Positions 52,001 to 59,966 of a stretch of DNA of 64,000 nucleotides are shown piece by piece. The first letter of the stretch is position 1, and each line of letters opens with the position of its first letter. Origin of the DNA: Flavobacterium tagetis (GTDB taxonomy: Bacteria > Bacteroidota > Bacteroidia > Flavobacteriales > Flavobacteriaceae); NCBI RefSeq assembly GCF_016735615.1, contig NZ_JAERSF010000003.1:124001-188000 (forward strand), given 5' to 3'. Under the pieces are notes generated by a model that worked only from the letters and a program-made list of their open reading frames with translations, made no database searches and was not told the origin of the DNA. Made by a program: the position numbers and the translations under genes.

Positions 52001-54136
52001 ATTGATAAAATCAGAGAAACATTTTTGGATGTTGAGGTCAAAAGAGGAGATTCTAATACTACGGTAACGCATTTGGTGCAGAGTTTCCAAAAGGTTTTTG
52101 GAGCAAACCGCTTAGTCGAATTGATTACTGCGCTTGGAAAAGCAAGTTTGTACAAAGGTTATATTTATTCGTGGAGTTACACCGATTTAACGAAACAGAA
52201 ATTATTTAGTTTCTTATTGAAAAGATGTTATCCGTTAGAAACTGATACACAGGCAAGTTTTAATGCTTTAATTAAAAAAGCTAAAATCTCTGAAGAGAGA
52301 CTGATTCAGACTGCAATTTATGCCCCACAATGGCAAAAGTTTATCAGCAGTTATTTGGATTGGAATGGTTTGGACGAAGGAATTTGGTGGTTTCACGCGC
52401 ATACCAAAACGGCATCTTACAGTGCTACAAATTCAGAATTAGAAAGTGAAGCGGCGAGATTTTCGACTTTAGATTTGCAAGATTTTAAAGATGGTGCTGT
52501 AGATAAAGATTGGTTTGTTTCGGCCTATAAAAAATTAGGCAAAGCCAAATGGGAAATGCTGTACGAATCGGCTAAATATGTAACAGATGGAAACGGACAT
52601 CGTCGCGCACGATTATATGCAGACACCATTACAGGCGATTTGAAAATTAGAGAAGTTACGGCCAAAGTAAAAGACAAACGCGATCAGGATTATTTGCGTG
52701 TTTACGGTTTGGTGCCTTTAAGTAAAGCAAGTCCAGAAAAAGATATTTTGGCGCGTTACGAATATTTACAGCAGTTTAAAAAAGAAAGCAAAGAATTCGG
52801 TTCGATGAAACAGGCGAGCGAAGCTTTGGCGATTCGTGTGGCTTTAGAAAACTTAGCGAGAAATGCGGGTTATCCGGATCCAGTTCGTTTGACTTGGGCG
52901 ATGGAAACGAAGCAAGTTCAGAATATTTTATCTAAAGAAACCGAAGTGGTTTTAGATGATGTTACGATAAGTTTGGTCATTAATAATGAAGGAAAAGCTG
53001 ATTTGGTTACTTATAAAGCAGGAAAAGAATTAAAATCGATTCCGCCGAAATACAAAAAAGACAAAGGAATTCTAGAACTGACGAATTACAGAAAAACGAT
53101 GCGCGAGCAATGGACTCGTTCAAGAAAAGGTTTGGAAGAAAGTATGATTCGCGGCGACGAGTTTTTATTCGCAGAAATGCAAAACCTTTTTGAGCATCCA
53201 ATTATTTCAAAACATCTAGAGAAATTAGTTTTTATTTCTAATGACAATCAGATTGGTTTTTATGTTGATGGAAGTTTAGTTACTGGTTTAGGAGAAATGA
53301 TTTCGTTAAACGAAAAACAGACTTTCAGAATTGCACACTGTTTCGATTTGCATAAAAATAATGTTTGGGTAGATTATCAGAAATATTGTTTTGATAATAA
53401 ATTACAACAGCCTTTTAAACAGATTTTCAGAGAATTGTATGTTCCAACGCCAGATGAATTGAAAGAGAAATCAATTTCAAGACGTTATGCAGGACATCAA
53501 GTTCAACCAAATCAAACTTTGGCTTTATTGAAAACAAGAGGCTGGAAAGTAGATTACGAAGAAGGATTGCAGAAAGTTTTCCATAAAGAAGGCTATCAGG
53601 TAAAAATGTATGCGATGGCAGATTGGTTTTCGCCTGCAGATGTTGAGAGTCCGACTTTAGAAACTATCGAATTCCATTCTTTAAAAGATTTTAAAAACAT
53701 TGCTTTTGAAGATATTAATCCGAGAATTTTCTCAGAAGTAATGCGCGATATTGATTTAGTTGTGAGCGTTGCCCATGTTGGCGGAGTTGATCCAGAAGCG
53801 AGTCATTCTTCTATCGAAATGAGAGCAGTATTGTTAAGAGAAACATTGCGCTTATTTAAAATTAAGAATGTAGAAATTACAGGAAACCATGCGATAATAA
53901 AAGGACAATTGGCAGAGTATAGCGTTCATTTAGGAAGTGCCGTTGTACATCAGATTCCAGGTAAATATTTGTCGATACTGCCAATTCATTCGCAACACAG
54001 AGGACGTTTGTTTCTTCCATTTGCAGATGACGATCCGAAATCGGCTGAGGTAATGTCTAAAGTTTTGTTGTTTGCTAAAGACAATGAAATTCAGGATCCA
54101 ACAATTTTGAGTCAGATTGATAAGACGTATGCTTAA
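49070..54136 (+). CDS. Giant DUF4132-domain protein
   Basis: 1688 aa. The first 750 residues look like HEAT-type helical repeats (for example KVSRNIIKALLNSEKQENWE, VLDVEKTVPYLHELLEKGSV). The DUF4132 region lies in the last third: SPEKDILARYEYLQQFKKES, RVALENLARNAGYPDPVRLT, YAGHQVQPNQTLALLKTRGW. The family includes E. coli YehI/MolR relatives and is often linked with WGR domains and RNA-repair loci; its chemistry is unknown. The promoter must lie before 48515. This single gene takes up a quarter of the island. Confidence 0.8.
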   Translation: MTIEDLLKSKVIENPIKRFKKELEEIVNSNLLSKLLSGKKLKKEVAEFGLELLKLQDNYYSNYISLGSKEAEKFATLVKEDIWEDKNYYDLLLYFFGEENAAYVKEAWSRLPQKMYQNGYTRRAFRAPNHKSYLLVNQINFLRSLLNGPYKYNYQDSTTFYYNLSIEDEIRYDTEISNTITKFMVWSAALDSGKEGLFQLFEDIIFNKDPHGKVSRNIIKALLNSEKQENWELVEKLLLAAQRQEGLRQTILEALDETSIGALQYMIKVLIDNKLTRFSSVVRAIDTWTGLGWDSEKETTVRNIIELASGYFSKPETIATGVKSKNNNEVYMALWVQGVLDVEKTVPYLHELLEKGSVEKKSLVLKFAGETNDPYIEMPLYFKALEDENLQVLAFAVPRMNALLEANTKSKFYIENTDYPNFFDKVYNLAQSITEKEKTFEGKVFSWLNVKFERDTLYAAAINLVGDNNERLEAVLQHFEGFSINLREKLTRNLLGSFYSYSYYSNQNNPTKTEPTEFQRNFALRILKDRGESLVASAVNVLKDLSLTEDELLIFQELFKRKNSNLKKNLTSILIKQEDQKVVNFVNQTIEKGDLEQRMSMLDVMLQLQKNNKLTDKVNDWVKDYLQRPKITEKETKFIEQLEPSKKQDLLSAENGYGFFTPNEISAYELPKPKADSLYAKAVKEHQYGFSKSMSHIKGEIAKLYKLFEENRNYEYETENYDNSKSTVLLGNSFRPLKNLKDEKNSELAATNYPLYEVWEEWFTKSGLANRDLFLMTLVSNCDRKIWRDFLEKHVFYYKELLPHQNKRGYDWDNAILNILNALQIKYVFSEKADFLIDACSALYADLPDSVIEFEYKPAKDEYYYNNNNGNGWQSQGFFDIYLNKIGLLDLTEEQNTKVWNLYRWRQLNGLEKNRSFAKPPIHLYCVAFEQKLITEGELYEGILEPERISVLTSEKKHYRHFGSEDLIKKFPFLVLMIDKIRETFLDVEVKRGDSNTTVTHLVQSFQKVFGANRLVELITALGKASLYKGYIYSWSYTDLTKQKLFSFLLKRCYPLETDTQASFNALIKKAKISEERLIQTAIYAPQWQKFISSYLDWNGLDEGIWWFHAHTKTASYSATNSELESEAARFSTLDLQDFKDGAVDKDWFVSAYKKLGKAKWEMLYESAKYVTDGNGHRRARLYADTITGDLKIREVTAKVKDKRDQDYLRVYGLVPLSKASPEKDILARYEYLQQFKKESKEFGSMKQASEALAIRVALENLARNAGYPDPVRLTWAMETKQVQNILSKETEVVLDDVTISLVINNEGKADLVTYKAGKELKSIPPKYKKDKGILELTNYRKTMREQWTRSRKGLEESMIRGDEFLFAEMQNLFEHPIISKHLEKLVFISNDNQIGFYVDGSLVTGLGEMISLNEKQTFRIAHCFDLHKNNVWVDYQKYCFDNKLQQPFKQIFRELYVPTPDELKEKSISRRYAGHQVQPNQTLALLKTRGWKVDYEEGLQKVFHKEGYQVKMYAMADWFSPADVESPTLETIEFHSLKDFKNIAFEDINPRIFSEVMRDIDLVVSVAHVGGVDPEASHSSIEMRAVLLRETLRLFKIKNVEITGNHAIIKGQLAEYSVHLGSAVVHQIPGKYLSILPIHSQHRGRLFLPFADDDPKSAEVMSKVLLFAKDNEIQDPTILSQIDKTYA

Positions 54137-54180
54137 GATTGTAATGTTAGACACATCGAAAGAGTTTTGTCTCAAAAATT

Positions 54181-54221
54181 ATAACAAAACCTGCAATATC
54201 AATTTGCAGGATTTTGTTATA
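54181..54221 (+). terminator. Terminator after the DUF4132 gene
   Basis: A long stem, ATAACAAAACCTGCAA / TTGCAGGATTTTGTTAT, with one bulge. The outer arms ATAACAAAA/TTTTGTTAT repeat the half-sites of the palindrome found 20 nt downstream. Confidence 0.7.
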
Positions 54222-54240
54222 AAAAAATATATTTTAGGTG

Positions 54241-54276
54241 TATTTTGTTAAATTATAACAAAATATACTACATTTG
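54241..54276 (+). promoter_or_regulatory. Palindromic operator and -7 box before a 30-codon ORF
   Basis: TATTTTGTTA-AATTA-TAACAAAATA (54241-54265) is a perfect 10-bp inverted repeat directly before TACATTTG (54269-54276). A protein bound to the palindrome would cover the -33 region. Confidence 0.6.
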
Positions 54277-54304
54277 TATCTGCAATTAATAATAGAAAAT
54301 ACAT

Positions 54305-54397
54305 ATGATACTTTTAGCAAGCAAAAATTTTGAACGTTCGGCCGGAGATATTCCAGCTGATTGTACAGGATGCTATATGTATTTTTATGAAATTTAA
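54305..54397 (+). CDS. Possible 30-aa small protein
   Basis: ATG at 54305 to TAA at 54395, with a CTGC motif near the C-terminus (PADCTGCYMYFYEI). It lies in a minimal unit between the palindromic promoter and a perfect terminator, which argues that something short is made. No Shine-Dalgarno is visible and no homologue is known to me. A small RNA is the alternative. Confidence 0.35.
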   Translation: MILLASKNFERSAGDIPADCTGCYMYFYEI

Positions 54398-54430
54398 TTT
54401 AAAAATTAGAGTCAAACTCATCATAAAATA

Positions 54431-54462
54431 AAAAAGCGTCCTCATTTGAGGACGCTTTTTTT
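54431..54462 (+). terminator. Strong intrinsic terminator
   Basis: Perfect 14-bp stem AAAAAGCGTCCTCA / TGAGGACGCTTTTT with a two-base loop and a T-run. Confidence 0.88.
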
Positions 54463-54722
54463 GCTTTATAGCACTTCGACTTCGCTCAACATGATAAGAA
54501 AATGATAGAAAAACAAACTAAAACTAGAAAAAACTAAAAAAATATTTAACCAAAATGTTTAATGATTAATAAAAATAGAGAGATATAGTCTTGGAAAGTA
54601 ATCCGATGAGTAACAGTCATTTGATACAAAATAGAGATCTGCACCAGTTTGCGGACAGGAATTTCTTTGCTTTCATTTTGAAGTTAACTAATTGATAGTC
54701 AGAAAATTATTCTTGAAAAATA

Positions 54723-54755
54723 TTTGGAAATATGAATTTTTCCATCATATCTTTG
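54723..54755 (+). promoter_or_regulatory. Promoter before the CAA-repeat leader
   Basis: TTTG (54723-54726) and TATCTTTG (54748-54755) with 21 nt between them fit the phylum consensus well. Confidence 0.6.
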
Positions 54756-54785
54756 CCAAACAAATTTGAAACAAAGCATTTCAGA

Positions 54786-54828
<43 letters not shown>

Positions 54829-54850
54829 TTCAATTTAAAGAATAAATAAA

Positions 54851-54946
54851 ATGAGTTTTAAATTATACATACACAACCCAGAATTAGTAGCCGCGACTTC
54901 GTTTCGTGAATGCTTTTACATGTCGGTGCATCAATATAGGCAATAG
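54851..54946 (+). CDS. Possible 31-aa small protein after the CAA leader
   Basis: ATG at 54851 in an A-rich context (AATAAATAAAATG), the favoured initiation context in this phylum. The peptide begins MSFKLYIHNPELVAATSF and ends SVHQYRQ. With its own promoter, CAA leader and terminator it forms a compact unit. No family recognised; a noncoding RNA remains possible. Confidence 0.4.
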   Translation: MSFKLYIHNPELVAATSFRECFYMSVHQYRQ

Positions 54947-54971
54947 GATAGTTATATCGTATTTGTTATAG

Positions 54972-55000
54972 AAGCACCTTTAATTGGGTGCTTTTTTTTT
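54972..55000 (+). terminator. Intrinsic terminator
   Basis: Stem AAGCACC / GGTGCTT followed by nine T, 26 nt after the small ORF. Confidence 0.85.
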
Positions 55001-55046
55001 GTTTAGGTGTAAAGGTTCAGAGGCTCAAAGGGGCAAAAGAGAAAAA

Positions 55047-55118
55047 CTGGGAAGATAACGGTGGTTGTTTACCCGCCTTGGACGCGGGAGGTCGCAGGTT
55101 CGAATCCTGCTTCCCAGA
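55047..55118 (+). tRNA. tRNA-Pro(UGG)-like gene with aberrant D-arm
   Basis: Acceptor CTGGGAA/TTCCCAG, anticodon stem CCCGC/GCGGG with loop CTTGGAC (anticodon UGG), 5-nt variable loop and T-arm GCAGG-TTCGAAT-CCTGC are all perfect. C1-G72, discriminator A73 and G35-G36 match proline tRNA identity elements. The D region (GATAACGGTGGTTGTTTA) is abnormal: position 8 is G instead of U and the D-stem has only three pairs. It also differs from usual proline tRNAs elsewhere in the arm. It may be charged but used outside ordinary translation, or be decaying. CCA is not encoded. Confidence 0.65.
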
Positions 55119-55191
55119 CAAATGTTAAGAATACTTAGTATTTAAAAACTTAGTCTCTTAGAATCTTAGCAGCTCAGAAACTTAGAAAAAT

Positions 55192-55229
55192 GTACGCAAA
55201 ATAACTGCGCAGAACAATTGTAATATTTG
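55192..55229 (+). promoter_or_regulatory. Island promoter element, copy D
   Basis: GTACGCAAAATAA then CTGCGCAG (55192-55212), 13 nt, then TTTG (55226-55229). Downstream lies a GTTAGTA/TACTAAC hairpin (55268-55286) and the 52-codon ORF. Confidence 0.75.
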
Positions 55230-55315
55230 TTCATGAAAGAATAAAAATGAAGTAAAAAATAGGAACGGTTAGTAGTAAGTACTAACGGATTAAGTTTAAC
55301 AATAAAAATTTAAGG

Positions 55316-55474
55316 ATGAATCAAGAAATAGGATTTACGTCGGACCATAGTGGTCAAACAGATAAACTCGAGACAAGTGAACTGTCGTTTGCCTCAATTA
55401 AAAAGAAAGATTTGGAACTGATTAACCTATGGAAAGAAAAGGTAAGTTTTAAGGAAATTATATATATCATATAG
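55316..55474 (+). CDS. Possible 52-aa small protein
   Basis: ATG at 55316 preceded by TTTAAGG. The peptide starts MNQEIGFTSDHSGQTDKLET and becomes helical and basic (IKKKDLELINLWKEK). It is the first ORF after promoter copy D and ends 110 nt before the next gene, in another frame. It may be a real small protein or the broken N-terminus of a longer ancestor. Confidence 0.4.
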   Translation: MNQEIGFTSDHSGQTDKLETSELSFASIKKKDLELINLWKEKVSFKEIIYII

Positions 55475-55583
55475 AGATTTTTCTCTGGTAAAGCAAGGGT
55501 GCTTTTAAACTTTTGTGATATTGGATTTCCCAGAAAACCTTCGATTTCCTGAGATTCCCATGAATTGCAAAAAAAAAAATGCC

Positions 55584-56087
55584 ATGCAAAACAATACACT
55601 AGAAAAATACAAAAAAGCAATTAGAAAAAAATACGAGATAGAAAAAGAAGGTAAATACTTTGATTATTTGTACAAACCTTCTCGTGGAAAACTTCGTGAT
55701 TTGTGCTGGCTAATTTTCGAAAACAACCCAACAAAGGATGACTTGAATGTTTTTAGTAATCTTTTGGGTTTAGATTTCGATCATAGCAAAAAGAATAAGT
55801 TTAAGGAGAAGAAAGATAAGTTCAGACCTATCGAAACTTTCTTCAAGGGAGAAACAGATCCGTCAAGCATTGATGCTATAAACATGGCAGCTATTTTGGT
55901 TGATTTTGAGCCACGTCCTTTTAAAAAGTTCTATGAAATGTCTAAAACGGAAGAAATAAAACCAGTTAAACGGATTGAGAAAGCTAAAGCAGTTTTTGAA
56001 AAAAAGAAATCTGCTAAAAAGGAAAAGCCTGAAAAAAAGTCTAAGAAAAGAAGTTTCTTTCTAGATTTTAAAAGCATGTTCTTCTAA
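55584..56087 (+). CDS. Basic hypothetical protein, 167 aa
   Basis: Start chosen at the ATG 55584 (MQNNTLEKYKKAIRKKYEIE); a GTG 23 codons upstream would add unusual sequence. The central part has KPSRGKLRDLCWLIFENNPT. The last 45 residues are extremely Lys-rich (KKKSAKKEKPEKKSKKRSFF), a nucleic-acid-binding type tail. Function unknown; it is probably under promoter D. Confidence 0.6.
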   Translation: MQNNTLEKYKKAIRKKYEIEKEGKYFDYLYKPSRGKLRDLCWLIFENNPTKDDLNVFSNLLGLDFDHSKKNKFKEKKDKFRPIETFFKGETDPSSIDAINMAAILVDFEPRPFKKFYEMSKTEEIKPVKRIEKAKAVFEKKKSAKKEKPEKKSKKRSFFLDFKSMFF

Positions 56088-56402
56088 TGGTTTGCCACGA
56101 AGAAGCTAGTAAAAAAAAAAATTAGCCATAGATTTCAGAGATTAAAAGGATTAGATTATTAAAAAACCTGCCAAATCTGCTGAAACTGCTTGAAACTAAT
56201 CTTAGCGTTGCTTAGCGTAAAACCTAGCACTCCTTGCGGTTAAAAAATCTCGCAAAGACGCGAAGACGCAAAGTTTTTAGCCACAGATTATAAGGATTAA
56301 AAAGATTATTTAAAAAAAATCTGCTCCAATCTGTTAGATCTGCGTGAAACAAATCTGAGCGCTCTTAGCGGTTAAAAAAACAATTATTTAAAAATTAAAA
56401 AA
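56088..56402. repeat. Gap filled with dispersed CACAGATT/CTTTGCG repeat text
   Basis: Holds AATCTCGCAAAGACGCGAAG-like text (56248-56275), CCACAGATTATAAGGATTAA (56281-56300) and TCTGCGTGAAAC (56339-56350), all relatives of the hairpin family at 37364-37546 and the element at 63558-63630. No gene or clear promoter seen. Confidence 0.7.
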
Positions 56403-56948
56403 ATGAAAACAACAGATAAAATTATTATTATCGATTTAGAAGCCACGTGTTGGCAAGGAGCAGTCCCGAAAGGTCAGCAGAATGAAATTATTGAAATAGG
56501 ATTGGCGGTTTTAGATACCGAAACTGGAGAAATTTCGAAGAACAAAGGAATTTTAATTAGACCACAGCGTTCTAACGTTAGTCCGTTTTGTACCGAACTG
56601 ACAACTATTACCCAGGATTTGCTGGATAAAAACGGAGTGAGTTTTGAAGAAGCTGTTGATTTGTTAATTGACGAATATAATCCTGATTTGTACACTTGGG
56701 CAAGTTATGGGCAATATGATTTGAATATGTTGACAAAACAATGTAAATCGTTTGGTATTCCATATCCGATGGGAGAGGAGCATATCAATGTAAAAGAGCA
56801 TTTTGCTGAGAAGTTTGGCTTAAAGAGGTCTACAGGAATGAATGGCGCTCTACAATTGCTAAATATTCCATTGGAAGGAACACACCACCGCGGCATTGAT
56901 GATGCTAAAAACATCGCTAAGATCTTGTATTGGTGCCTGAGAAACTAG
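56403..56948 (+). CDS. DEDDh 3'-5' exonuclease (ERI1/KapD-like)
   Basis: 181 aa, a single RNase T/DnaQ-like domain. Exo I is IIIIDLEATCW (Asp11, Glu13), Exo II is WASYGQYDLNML, and Exo III is HHRGIDDAKNIAKIL with the DEDDh histidine. The early ELTTITQDLLDKNGVSFEEA segment is typical of ERI1/KapD proteins, which trim RNA 3' ends in other organisms. Its stop is 6 nt from the convergent dioxygenase gene. As the last plus-strand gene of the island it fits an RNA-processing theme. Confidence 0.87.
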   Translation: MKTTDKIIIIDLEATCWQGAVPKGQQNEIIEIGLAVLDTETGEISKNKGILIRPQRSNVSPFCTELTTITQDLLDKNGVSFEEAVDLLIDEYNPDLYTWASYGQYDLNMLTKQCKSFGIPYPMGEEHINVKEHFAEKFGLKRSTGMNGALQLLNIPLEGTHHRGIDDAKNIAKILYWCLRN

Positions 56949-56954
56949 AATGGT

Positions 56955-57869
56955 TTAAATCCACTCTCCAGTTGCATTATAATCATCTGGAAGATAAGTG
57001 AGATATTGAACCATTCGCGGTTTTTCACCTTTATTTGGTGTTGCACAATGCGGAAGTGCCTGATGCCAAATGATAAAATCTCCAGCATCTCCTACAATTG
57101 GTTTTGCTTTAAGAGTCTGTAACGCTTTTGTTCTTGGATTTTCATGAGGTGCTACTTTGTCCAACCATTCATCGATTTGGTTATGAAACCCAGGAACGCA
57201 ATGAAAAGCTCCGTCATCTGGTCCACAATCAGTTAAATAAAGCAATCCTTGAAGGCCAAAAGTTAAAGGTTTTTTCAAACTCATATCCCAATGAAGCGGA
57301 CTTCCCAGAAAATTAAAATTGGCTGTTTCAGGCGGATTAAAACTTACCTTGTCAATCGTTTTGTAAATTTTAGTGGTTTTATAAAGCTGTTCATATGCTT
57401 TTTTTACCCTTGGAGAAAAACGGTTCCGATTTAAAGTTTCGTGATCAGAAAAATTAAGCATAAGGCCTTTTTGATCTGCATGTCTTTCATACCAGCTTTC
57501 TTTGTTATTAGGATCCATTTTAAGATATTCCCAAATGGCTTTTTGAGTTTCCTCGCAGTCTTCTTTAGAAATGGCATTTTTAATAATTACATAGCCATTT
57601 TGGTTCCAGAATTCTAGATCTTGTTCAGACAGGACATTTTCAGTTAAATTTTCGATTTCGGGAGCAGAGTTTCGTTTTCGGCTATTAACCCATATTTTAA
57701 AAGTTTCAAAATCGGGTTTTTCGAAAAATAAAAACTGTAAAGTATCTTCCATACTAATACCCAACTGATACAAGGTTTTGATTTCGTTGTTCCAGTTTGT
57801 TTGATCGAGATCAGCATTTTTTGGCTCAACAGCACGTTTCCATAATTGTTCAAGGATATTCCAAGGCAT
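56955..57869 (-). CDS. Phytanoyl-CoA dioxygenase (PhyH) family protein
   Basis: 304 aa. The N-terminal 85 residues are a helical extension; the dioxygenase core begins near FWNQNGYVIIKNAISKEDCE. The iron-binding HxD is in LGSPLHWDMSLKKPLTF, the distal histidine in DFIIWHQALPHCATPN, and the 2-oxoglutarate arginine in KPRMVQYLTY. Family members hydroxylate varied small molecules with Fe(II) and 2-oxoglutarate. The substrate is unknown here. Confidence 0.85.
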   Translation of the reverse strand: MPWNILEQLWKRAVEPKNADLDQTNWNNEIKTLYQLGISMEDTLQFLFFEKPDFETFKIWVNSRKRNSAPEIENLTENVLSEQDLEFWNQNGYVIIKNAISKEDCEETQKAIWEYLKMDPNNKESWYERHADQKGLMLNFSDHETLNRNRFSPRVKKAYEQLYKTTKIYKTIDKVSFNPPETANFNFLGSPLHWDMSLKKPLTFGLQGLLYLTDCGPDDGAFHCVPGFHNQIDEWLDKVAPHENPRTKALQTLKAKPIVGDAGDFIIWHQALPHCATPNKGEKPRMVQYLTYLPDDYNATGEWI

Positions 57870-57954
57870 AGCTTTTCAGTTGTAGAAGATAAAGCTAAAA
57901 TACAGGATTTATGGTTTGATGTTCAAAGTAAAAATACCTGTTTTTTAATACTAA

Positions 57955-57984
57955 AAAAGGCTGTCTTAATTAAGACAGCCTTTT
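57955..57984. terminator. Perfect palindromic terminator
   Basis: AAAAGGCTGTCTTAA / TTAAGACAGCCTTTT, 26 nt after the stop of the acyl-CoA ligase gene on the minus strand. Confidence 0.88.
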
Positions 57985-58009
57985 CGTTTGGTTATATTAT
58001 TCTGATTTA

Positions 58010-59788
58010 TTAATTGTTTCCGTAGATTTTTCCGTAAAGATCTTTATAAATCTCTTTAATAATTTTACGTTTCAATTTTAGAGTCGGAGTAAGCTGTCCG
58101 CCATCAATAGACCAAACATCTGGAGTAAGTTCAAAACGTTTTACTTGTTCCCAGTGTCCAAATTTTTTGTTGATGCTTTCCACTTCTTCATCGATACGTT
58201 TAATTACATCAGCATTAGCACTAATTTCTGCATCAGAACTTCCTAAAGTAATTTTATGGATTTTTGCCCATTCTTTTACAAATTCAAAGTTTGGTTGAAT
58301 AAAAGCACCTGGCATTTTTTCGCCTTCACCAATAACCATAATCTGCTCAATAAAACGAGATTGTTTCATGGCATTTTCGATCATTTGCGGAGCGATATAT
58401 TTACCGCCAGAAGTTTTGAACATTTCTTTTTTACGATCTGTAATTTTTAAGAAACCTTCACTGTCAATTTCTCCAATATCTCCTGTATGGAAATAGCCAT
58501 CAATAACAGCTTCAGCAGTTTTCTCAGGATCTTTGTAGTAGCCTAACATTACGTTTGGTCCTTTTAACAGAATTTCTCCGTCTTCGGCAATTTTCACTTC
58601 TACATTACGAATTGGTTTTCCAACAGTTCCAATTTTAAAGCCTTTGTTTCTTTGATCGTTTACGGCAATTACCGGAGAAGTTTCAGTTAGACCATAACCT
58701 TCCATAACCGGAATTTCTGCAGCAGCAAAAACTCTTGTCAAACGTGGCTGTAAAGCGGCACTTCCAGAAACCATTAAATCTAAATTTCCTCCCAAACCTT
58801 CTTTCCATTTGCTGAAAATCAATTTGCGGGCAATTTTTAATTGAAATTCATACCAAGCACCATTTGCTCCGTATGGTTCATATCTTAAACCTAAATCGAT
58901 AGCCCAGAAAAATAGTTTTTTCTTGATTCCTGTCAATTCAGCTCCTTTAGCATAAATTTTATCGTAAACTTTTTCTAAAAGTCTTGGTACAGCTGTAATT
59001 ACAGTTGGACGAACTTCTTTTAGGTTATCACTGATCTTATCAATAGATTCTCCAAAATAAACCGATACACCATAATATTGATAGATGTATAAAATCATTC
59101 TTTCAAAAATATGGCAGATAGGCAAGAAGCTTAATGCAGTGCTTTTTCCTGGATCAAACGGAATTCTTGGCGAGCTGTCTAAAACATTCGACACAATATT
59201 TTTGTGTGAAAGCATAACTCCTTTTGGTCTTCCTGTAGTTCCAGAAGTGTAAATGATTGTCGCTAAATCATCCGTTTTGATGCTGTCTTTTCTAGCTTCA
59301 ACTTCGCTTTGATTACTGTTGTCTTCACCTAAGACCAATAAATCTGACCAATGTTTGCATCCTGAAATTTCATTAAAAGAATAAACCTCTTTTAAAGAAG
59401 GCACATTGGCTTTAATAGCATTTACTTTCTGTAAAACTTCTTCATCAGAAACAAAGCAATAAATACTGCCGCTGTGATTTAAAATATATTCGTAATCTTC
59501 TTCTGCAATAGTTGGATAAATTGGAACGTTCTGCGCACCGGTTTGCAAAATACCAATATCCATTATATTCCACTCGGTACGGTTATTTGAACTAATTAAA
59601 GCAATTTTATCATCTTTCTGAACGCCCATACGCAATAATGCTCTCGAAATAGCATTTGCTTTTGCAATATATTCCTCGCTAGATGTTTTTTCCCAGACTC
59701 CATTTTTTTTGGTTGCAAGAGCAACTGGAAGGTTGTAAGTTTCTTGTTGATAATAGGGAAAATCAAAAAGGCGTGTGATTGAAACCAT
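58010..59788 (-). CDS. Long-chain acyl-CoA synthetase
   Basis: 592 aa of the AMP-binding superfamily. The P-loop is DLATIIYTSGTTGRPKGVML, A5 is MEGYGLTETSPVIA, A7 is GYFHTGDIGEIDSEGFLKITDRKKE with the catalytic context following (MFKTSGGKYIAPQMIE). The linker and length match the FadD15-like long-chain fatty acyl-CoA ligases found in actinobacteria and Bacteroidota. It activates fatty acids for beta-oxidation or lipid synthesis, complementing the operon at 29.5-36.1 kb, though not linked to it. Confidence 0.9.
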   Translation of the reverse strand: MVSITRLFDFPYYQQETYNLPVALATKKNGVWEKTSSEEYIAKANAISRALLRMGVQKDDKIALISSNNRTEWNIMDIGILQTGAQNVPIYPTIAEEDYEYILNHSGSIYCFVSDEEVLQKVNAIKANVPSLKEVYSFNEISGCKHWSDLLVLGEDNSNQSEVEARKDSIKTDDLATIIYTSGTTGRPKGVMLSHKNIVSNVLDSSPRIPFDPGKSTALSFLPICHIFERMILYIYQYYGVSVYFGESIDKISDNLKEVRPTVITAVPRLLEKVYDKIYAKGAELTGIKKKLFFWAIDLGLRYEPYGANGAWYEFQLKIARKLIFSKWKEGLGGNLDLMVSGSAALQPRLTRVFAAAEIPVMEGYGLTETSPVIAVNDQRNKGFKIGTVGKPIRNVEVKIAEDGEILLKGPNVMLGYYKDPEKTAEAVIDGYFHTGDIGEIDSEGFLKITDRKKEMFKTSGGKYIAPQMIENAMKQSRFIEQIMVIGEGEKMPGAFIQPNFEFVKEWAKIHKITLGSSDAEISANADVIKRIDEEVESINKKFGHWEQVKRFELTPDVWSIDGGQLTPTLKLKRKIIKEIYKDLYGKIYGNN

Positions 59789-59966
59789 GTTTAATATATT
59801 GAATTTTATTGCAAATTAAATAAAATTTGGGTATGATTTTCAGTTTTATAAAATTTAATGGGAAAATTTATAGAGACTATTAAAAATCAACGAAAACGTT
59901 TTCTTTTTGATAGGAATTATTATCAAAAATGAAGAAATGTTTAAAAGGAAGGCAAAGTTTTATATG

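Noticed and set aside
54606..54695. 29-codon ORF beginning MSNSHLIQNRDLHQF
   Set aside because: No promoter or A-rich start context, and it lies in a stretch without other coding signs; probably chance.
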